From a bacterium (lineage in GTDB: Bacteria > JAJVIF01), in NCBI GenBank assembly GCA_022072165.1, contig JAJVIF010000001.1:1488001-1552000 (forward strand): a DNA stretch of 64,000 nucleotides, in the 5' to 3' direction. The position numbers were made by a program, and so were the translations under genes. The notes beneath the pieces are model-generated. The model did no database searches. It was not told the DNA's origin and saw only the letters and a list, made by a program, of their open reading frames with translations. Each line of letters begins with the position of its first letter. The stretch's first letter is position 1. Positions 59,223-64,000 of this stretch are shown here, in pieces.

Positions 59223-61814
59223 CTACCGGAAGAGCTGCAGCGCGTTCTGCGGCAGCTGATTGGCCTGCGCCAGGACCGCCGTCCCAGCCTGCAACAGGAT
59301 CTGGTTGCGGGTGAAGGCGAGGGTCTCCTCCGCGATGTTGAGGTCGCGGATGCCGGATTCCGACGCCGCCAGATTCTGTCGGGTGATCTCCAGGTTCCGG
59401 ATCGTGCTCTCCAGGCGGTTCTGCACGGACCCAAGATTTGACCGGAGGCTGGAAACCTTGTCGATAGCGACATCGACCTTGGTGATCGCCGCCTGCGCGC
59501 TGTCGGTGTTCGCCAGAATCAGGCCTTTGAGGCCCAGGCTCTGGCTGGAGACGCCCGCGATGGCGAGGGTCAGATCCTGTCCCTGATTCGCGCCAATCTG
59601 GAAGTTGATGGCGTTGGGCACCAGGTGCAGGAAGTTGGTGCCGACAAAGTTCGACGAAATCGAGATCGTCGGCTTGTCGAGCGGGTCGAGGTTGATGGGG
59701 TTGCGGGTGTCGTTCTGGCCGGTACCGTTCACCGGATCGAGCTTGTACCCCTGGGTGGTGTCGAAGTTGATCTCCACGCCCCGGATGACACCCCGGACGA
59801 AGCCGTCGGTGGTCTTCAGGGACTGCACCAGGGCTCCCGACTCCACATCCACAATGCTCACCTGGTACGACGGGAGCTTGCTGTTCTGGATGGTAAAGAG
59901 GGAGAGGGCGTTGAGGGTCTTCTCATCGCCGATGAAGGCGAGTTCGGCCCCCGGCACCGGGCTGGTGATGGAGATGGTCCCCTTTGCCGGACCGGTGAGG
60001 TTGAAGTTCACCAGGTTCGGGAAGTTCCCCCCTGCGAGGGTGGCTTCGAGGTTGAGGTCGTTGGTCCGGTTCGGGTCGGCGATGGCCAGCGAAATCTTGC
60101 CGACCAGGTCCGCCACCGTATCGGTCGCGTTGAGATAGATGGTGGTGCGGCGTCCCTGACCGGGGACCGCGAGTCCGATTTCCACGGTATCGCGCCCGGT
60201 GAAGACCCCTTCCGCCTGGAAGCGGCTGATGGACTTCAGCTGGGTGTCGAGCTGGGCGACCAGCACGTTGTTGGTGGAGGTGTGGAAGATCGCGGACTCG
60301 CCCGCCTCCAGGATGGCATCGAAGCTGAGGCGCAGGCCCTGCAGCGTGTCGAGACCCAGCGATGCGGCAGTCCCGGCCCGTCCGATGGACCCGGTCCCGG
60401 AGACCGAGCCGGTGTCGAGGTTCGTCACGCGGTAGGTCCGGTTCGAGAGCGCCGAAATCCGGAAGGTGTAGCTCCCGGAGACCGCCGACACCTGGACCAG
60501 CGTGCCGTATTGCGCAAACTCGTTCTGTCCCAGCGTGTTGAAGACCAGTTCGTCGGTGCCGGTGGTGACATCGGCGCTGAAGCGGATGTCGATCTCGCCC
60601 GTCGAGCTGTTGCCCAGGGTGAAGATGCCGCCGGTGACGTTCTCAATGACCCGGTTGCCGTTGGCGGTGATCGCCACCGACGCCGCATCGATGAAGACCC
60701 GGGAGATATCGGAGCCGCCGGCCGCCACGGACAACGGGGTAAACCCGAGGTCGAGCGTCGATCCCGAGTTGTCGAGATCATCCAGCCGGAACGAGCTGAT
60801 GGCGATGCTCTGGCCCGCCCCAATCGAGACCGCGAGGGTTCCGGTGCCGGTGACGCTGAACGCGCCGTTGGCACCCACGGAGAACGCGAGGCTCATGAAG
60901 GCGGCGACACTTCCCAGCGTGGTCCCAGCGGTGATCAGGAGGGAGGCATCGACTGCCGCCCCACCGGTGTTGGTCCCGGTCACGCGCAGGCGGTCGACCC
61001 CGAGGGTGATCTCCTTCGCATTGAAAGTCCCGGCCAGGTCATCGGCAGCAACCGCCACCGAGGTCCCGAGCACGGAGACGGTCGCGCTCCCGAAGGAAAC
61101 CAGGAGCCGGCCATTGGTGGTGGTGCTCTGGATTTCCAGTTCGTCGATGCCGATCGCCGTCCCCGTCCCGCTGCGGAACGTGGCGTTGTTGAGGTAGGTG
61201 GTCAGGCCGTTAAACGAGCCCACCCGGTCCTCGGTGGCGATGGTGTTGAACTGGTCGGTCTTGTAGGTCGCCAGCTGCGGGGCGTCCAGCAGGGTGGTCC
61301 GGATCTGGAAGTTCCCCCCCTTGCCGACATCGCCCAGGATATTGACGCTGACGGTCGTGGGGTCGTCCAGGGAGTAGAGGGCGGCCGCCGAGCCATCCAG
61401 GAGTCGCTTGGTGTTGAACTCCGTGGTGCGGGCAATGCGATCGACCTCGTCGATCAGCTGATCGACTTCCTTCTGGATTTCGAGCCGGTCGTTGGAAGTG
61501 AGGACACCGTTCGCGGCCTGGATCGCCAGCTCGCGAATCCGCTGGAGGATGGTGTTGGTCTCCCCCAGCGCGCCTTCCGCCGTCTGGAGGAGACTGATCC
61601 CCTCCGAGGCATTCTGCGACGCCCGGGCCAGGCCCCGGACCTGCGACCGGAGTCGCTCGGAAATCGTGAGACCGGCGGCGTCATCCGCAGCGCGGTTGAT
61701 GCGCAGGCCAGTGGAAAGCCGCTCGACAGAACGTTCCAGCGCTTTGCTGGTCTGGGAGAGGCTGCGGGTCGCGTTGAGTGCGATGATGTTCTGATTGATC
61801 TGCAGAACACCCAT
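59223..61814 (-). CDS. fliC2: Large flagellin 2
   Basis: An 863-residue paralogue of flagellin 1 with conserved ends (MGVLQINQNIIALNATRSLSQTS...; ...LPQNALQLFR) and an equally large, similar central region. The two proteins are alike along their whole length, so the copies arose by duplication rather than by sharing only the ends. The ATG follows GGAGGAA. A sigma-28-like promoter lies about 335 bp upstream, giving an unusually long leader of about 330 nt. flaG follows in the same direction. Confidence 0.96.
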   Translation of the reverse strand: MGVLQINQNIIALNATRSLSQTSKALERSVERLSTGLRINRAADDAAGLTISERLRSQVRGLARASQNASEGISLLQTAEGALGETNTILQRIRELAIQAANGVLTSNDRLEIQKEVDQLIDEVDRIARTTEFNTKRLLDGSAAALYSLDDPTTVSVNILGDVGKGGNFQIRTTLLDAPQLATYKTDQFNTIATEDRVGSFNGLTTYLNNATFRSGTGTAIGIDELEIQSTTTNGRLLVSFGSATVSVLGTSVAVAADDLAGTFNAKEITLGVDRLRVTGTNTGGAAVDASLLITAGTTLGSVAAFMSLAFSVGANGAFSVTGTGTLAVSIGAGQSIAISSFRLDDLDNSGSTLDLGFTPLSVAAGGSDISRVFIDAASVAITANGNRVIENVTGGIFTLGNSSTGEIDIRFSADVTTGTDELVFNTLGQNEFAQYGTLVQVSAVSGSYTFRISALSNRTYRVTNLDTGSVSGTGSIGRAGTAASLGLDTLQGLRLSFDAILEAGESAIFHTSTNNVLVAQLDTQLKSISRFQAEGVFTGRDTVEIGLAVPGQGRRTTIYLNATDTVADLVGKISLAIADPNRTNDLNLEATLAGGNFPNLVNFNLTGPAKGTISITSPVPGAELAFIGDEKTLNALSLFTIQNSKLPSYQVSIVDVESGALVQSLKTTDGFVRGVIRGVEINFDTTQGYKLDPVNGTGQNDTRNPINLDPLDKPTISISSNFVGTNFLHLVPNAINFQIGANQGQDLTLAIAGVSSQSLGLKGLILANTDSAQAAITKVDVAIDKVSSLRSNLGSVQNRLESTIRNLEITRQNLAASESGIRDLNIAEETLAFTRNQILLQAGTAVLAQANQLPQNALQLFR

Positions 61815-62147
61815 AGTGGTTTCCTCCGTGAAACCCTAAACGTGGGTGAGCAGCTGCCGAAAAAGAAAATGCGCGTCCGCAGCCCCCGGCGTACGGCTCC
61901 GACGCTCCGCGTCTGAAACCTCCGGGGTCTGTGGCACCCGCATCTACGGCAGCCGTTTGTCGCGATGTCTGTGGAGGCCACCCCCCACGGGATGGCGACG
62001 GACGCGCCTCACCCTCCTGGTGCCAGCGTGACCGGCGGGGGCAGACGGCTGTGAACTCGTCTGCAGCAGATCCTCCGATGACTGTCACCCAGAGCCCCAT
62101 ACCCCGACCGGGCGCCGGTCGCGGCTGAAAATCCGGGTTATCGCTGG

Positions 62148-62174
62148 GTATCGGCAGCCCGGCTTGAGGCTTGA
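62148..62174 (-). promoter_or_regulatory. Sigma-28-like promoter of flagellin 2
   Basis: Minus strand TCAA (62174-62171), 15 bp, GCCGATAC (62155-62148), identical boxes to flagellin 1. Confidence 0.75.
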
Positions 62175-62185
62175 GGGTCTCGGGG

Positions 62186-62205
62186 AAATTTTTCCGGAAA
62201 ATTTT
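62186..62205. promoter_or_regulatory. AT-rich near-palindrome between divergent promoters
   Basis: A 20-bp inverted repeat centred on CCGG at 62194-62197 (AAATTTTTCC / GGAAAATTTT, one mismatch per arm). It lies 12 bp upstream of the flagellin-2 -35 and 30 bp upstream of the glycosyltransferase -10. It could be an operator or an UP-element-like site. Confidence 0.4.
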
Positions 62206-62234
62206 GCCAGTCCTGCCTGACCCGGTGGCACCCC

Positions 62235-62241
62235 TGATAAT
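62235..62241 (+). promoter_or_regulatory. Extended -10 (TGATAAT), leaderless type
   Basis: TGATAAT ends 8 bp before the ATG of the glycosyltransferase, and no ribosome site is present. No -35 is evident. Confidence 0.45.
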
Positions 62242-62249
62242 CACCCCTA

Positions 62250-63353
62250 ATGTCCGCCCCCACCCTGGCTTTGGTGACTGACGCTGGCGCGCTCCACGCT
62301 CAGCGCTGGGCGATGGCCTTCCGCGACCGGGGCTGGCAAGTCCGCCTTCTCACCTGGGGGAGCCTGGCGGACCTGCCGGGCATCGAGACCATCCCCGTAC
62401 TCGACGCACGTCCAGGCGCGGGTCGGGGCCCCCTGAGTGCGCTCACCGGGTACCGCCAGCTCCGGCAGCGCTTGGAGGAGGCGGACCTCGTCCATGTCCA
62501 TTCCCTGCCGGCGGGTCGCTGGGTGACCTGCCTCACCGGACTCCCGCGACTGATGATCACGTCCTGGGGGACCGATGCCATGCCGCGTCAGGGGGCGCTT
62601 TCGGCGGCGCAGAAGCGCTGGGTGACCTACGGGCTGCGACAGGCGCAGGCGATCGGAGCCTACTCCCAGTTCGCCCGCACCGCCCTGATCCGCCACTACC
62701 GCCTGCCAGACGCGCGGGTGCACTGGACGCCTTTGGGTGTCGACCTGACCTGCTTCGATGCCTCCCGCTTCCCCACTCCGCCAGCGGAACCGCTGGTCAT
62801 CGGGTTCTTTAAGCACCTGCGCCCCATCTATGGCCCACAGGTGCTCCTGGAGGCGCTGTCGCTTTTTCGGCATCAGTGGACCGGTCCCTGGGAAGCACGA
62901 CTCTATGGCGATGGCCCGCTGCAACAGGATCTCGCACGCCGTATCGATGAGCTGCAGCTTCAGGAGCACGTACGACTCGCCGGACGAGTGCGCCATGAGG
63001 ACCTGCCAGCGGCAATGGCCGCTTGTCATCTGGTCGTGAGTCCGAGTTTGGTGGAGGAGTCGCTGGGATTGGCGAGTCTGGAGGCACAGGCGCTGGGACT
63101 GCCGGTCATTAACAGCGGTCTGGGAGGGATGCCGGAGACCTGCGTGCCCGGGGAGTCGGGATTCTTGGCACCGCCCGGCGAACCTGCCGCGTTGGCGTCG
63201 CTGCTGTTACGCCTGGCCCGAGACCCGGCATTGCGAGCACAGATGGGGCAGCGTGGACGTCAGTTTGTGCATGAAGCGGGCTACGTCTGGGCAAAGTGTG
63301 TGGATCGGGCAGATGCGATCCAACGATCGCTACTGGTGCCCCGAGAAAAATGA
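62250..63353 (+). CDS. GT4-family glycosyltransferase
   Basis: A 367-residue GT-B enzyme. LALVTDAGALHAQRWAMAFRDRGWQVRLLTW is the N-terminal domain start. The C-terminal domain has PLVIGFFKHLRPIYGPQVLLEAL, ARLYGDGPLQQDLARRIDELQLQEHVRLAGRV and SPSLVEESLGLASLEAQALGLPVINSGLGGMPE, with the E-x-x-G-L-x-x-L-E motif (EX7E) that binds the nucleotide-sugar phosphates. The acceptor is unknown; surface polysaccharide or a flagellar glycan are both possible. It is divergent from flagellin 2. Confidence 0.9.
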   Translation: MSAPTLALVTDAGALHAQRWAMAFRDRGWQVRLLTWGSLADLPGIETIPVLDARPGAGRGPLSALTGYRQLRQRLEEADLVHVHSLPAGRWVTCLTGLPRLMITSWGTDAMPRQGALSAAQKRWVTYGLRQAQAIGAYSQFARTALIRHYRLPDARVHWTPLGVDLTCFDASRFPTPPAEPLVIGFFKHLRPIYGPQVLLEALSLFRHQWTGPWEARLYGDGPLQQDLARRIDELQLQEHVRLAGRVRHEDLPAAMAACHLVVSPSLVEESLGLASLEAQALGLPVINSGLGGMPETCVPGESGFLAPPGEPAALASLLLRLARDPALRAQMGQRGRQFVHEAGYVWAKCVDRADAIQRSLLVPREK

Positions 63354-63379
63354 CACCAGCCGCGACATGTCGCGGCTGG
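63346..63379 (-). terminator. Terminator of the beta-propeller gene
   Basis: Perfect 24-bp palindrome (12-bp arms CCAGCCGCGACA / TGTCGCGGCTGG at 63356-63379). On the minus strand it is followed by TGTCATTTTTC. Confidence 0.8.
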
Positions 63380-63407
63380 GGAGTCACGGCGGTTGTCAGC
63401 GTTGCGA

Positions 63408-64000
63408 CTACTGGGCGTCGTCAGAAGCGACGGTTCCCGATTCGATGGAGATCGCCTGGTCGGTGGGTGAGCCGGAATGCGGCACGGTCTCAATTCTGAC
63501 AGGCTCGCCCACATCGGCCTTCGGTGGCGCACTGGTGGGATTCAGGACCACCACGACCCCGGTGGGGGTCTTGCCGGTCTTGAGGGTCTTCTCGGGTGTG
63601 AAGTCTCCGAGACTCACGACCGTCAAAGTGTCATCCCCCCTGTTGGTCACCCACAGGCGACCGGCATGTGTGTCCAGGGCCAGCATGTATGGTTCAGCGC
63701 CGGTTTTGGCGCGATTCGAGACCTGACCTGTGGTGGCATCGATGCGGAGGGCCTCGCCTTTGTCCTGCAGGGTGGCGTAGTAGAACGCTCCGGTCCCATC
63801 GGCGATGATCCCCTGGGGCTGTCCATCCAGCGCCCATTCCCCGATGATCCCTTTGGTCTTGGCGCTGACGCCGACAATTTTGTTGCTGCCACTCACGGTG
63901 ACATAGAAGGAGGCGTTATCCGGGGCAGCGGCAATCTGACTGGGGCGATCGCCCACCGGGATCCGGGCGACTTCCACAGGCCCCTGGTCATTGCCGAGGA
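63408..64000 (-). CDS. YVTN-type beta-propeller protein (5' end outside window)
   Basis: The frame stays open to the window edge, so only the C-terminal 197 residues are seen. Repeats of about 43 residues (IPVGDRPSQIAAAPDNASFYVTVSGSNKIVGVSAKT; AEPYMLALDTHAGRLWVTNRGDDTLTVVSL) match YncE/YVTN propeller blades. The last 45 residues are a polar tail. Such proteins are usually exported or surface-located, but the signal region is not in view. Confidence 0.85.
   Translation of the reverse strand, partial: LGNDQGPVEVARIPVGDRPSQIAAAPDNASFYVTVSGSNKIVGVSAKTKGIIGEWALDGQPQGIIADGTGAFYYATLQDKGEALRIDATTGQVSNRAKTGAEPYMLALDTHAGRLWVTNRGDDTLTVVSLGDFTPEKTLKTGKTPTGVVVVLNPTSAPPKADVGEPVRIETVPHSGSPTDQAISIESGTVASDDAQ

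Larger units (their letters stand above)
61815..62249. other. Divergent intergenic region: flagellin-2 leader and GT4 promoter
   Basis: About 435 bp without a gene. On the minus strand it holds the sigma-28-like promoter and a leader of about 330 nt. On the plus strand an extended -10 stands just before the glycosyltransferase. A near-palindrome lies between them. Confidence 0.65.

Noticed and set aside
52338-61814. Possible insertion sequence or prophage explaining the plus-strand modules between the flagellins.
   Set aside because: No transposase, integrase, terminal inverted repeats or target-site duplication could be found around 55300-58700.
52539-61916. Two very long plus-strand frames (52539-55004 and 59625-61916) opposite the flagellins.
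   Set aside because: The flagellin reading is certain from conserved ends; the opposite frames are Arg/Gly/Asp-rich shadows duplicated along with the flagellin gene.

Overview
The window is about 64 kb of dense, GC-rich bacterial chromosome carrying 53 protein-coding genes and one tmRNA gene. It comes from a flagellated, Gram-negative-type (diderm) bacterium, because genes for both the flagellar P ring (FlgI) and L ring (FlgH) are present. The phylum cannot be fixed from sequence alone. The gene order yvyF-flgM-flgN-flgK-flgL-fliW-csrA is the one known from Bacillus, yet it is joined here to flgA-flgH-flgI-flgJ. Together with the Tat-exported DUF1800/DUF1501 pair and a tripeptidyl-peptidase-II-like subtilase, this suggests a deep-branching or little-studied phylum rather than a standard proteobacterium.

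Region 1 (1-10200, housekeeping): an AddB-like/AddA-like helicase-nuclease pair (the first gene is cut by the window edge), an anion transporter, an exported MsrB-MsrA methionine sulfoxide reductase and a small membrane protein. Region 2 (10300-26200): ssrA (tmRNA), small enzymes and DUF genes, the DUF1800/DUF1501 pair, an SPFH-GYF protein with a zinc-ribbon partner, a secreted subtilase, a K+ channel, a lysine/alanine-rich histone-H1-like protein, then smpB, a small membrane protein and alanine racemase on the minus strand. tmRNA and SmpB, partners in ribosome rescue, are both present about 13 kb apart.

Region 3 (26280-61815) is one long flagellar island, almost all on the minus strand. It holds csrA/fliW, hook-filament junction proteins, rod and ring proteins, the anti-sigma factor FlgM, the filament cap FliD, chaperones FlgN, FliS and FliT, a Maf glycosyltransferase, nonulosonate-type sugar genes (pseB-like, neuB-like, spsF-like), FlaG and two very large flagellins. 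Ten sites resembling sigma-28 promoters (-35-like tetramer, 15-16 bp, GCCGATAN) precede flagellar or sugar transcription units, so most of the island looks like one FliA/FlgM regulon. FliD (1287 aa), FlgL (907 aa) and the flagellins (863-864 aa) are all far longer than usual, which points to a thick, probably glycosylated filament surface.

The most unusual part lies between the two flagellin genes. Two tandem plus-strand modules (55342-56984 and 57065-58695) each encode a small secreted protein with 18 conserved cysteines followed by a lipoprotein. The two modules are clearly paralogous. Module A has a normal promoter (TTGACG, 17 bp, CATATT). In module B the corresponding promoter has a run of AG repeats inserted between the -35 and -10 elements, an arrangement known from phase-variable surface genes elsewhere. 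I recognise neither protein family and regard this as the best candidate for an undescribed system.

Region 4 (62250-64000): a GT4 glycosyltransferase, divergent from flagellin 2, and the 3' part of a YVTN-type beta-propeller gene that runs off the window.
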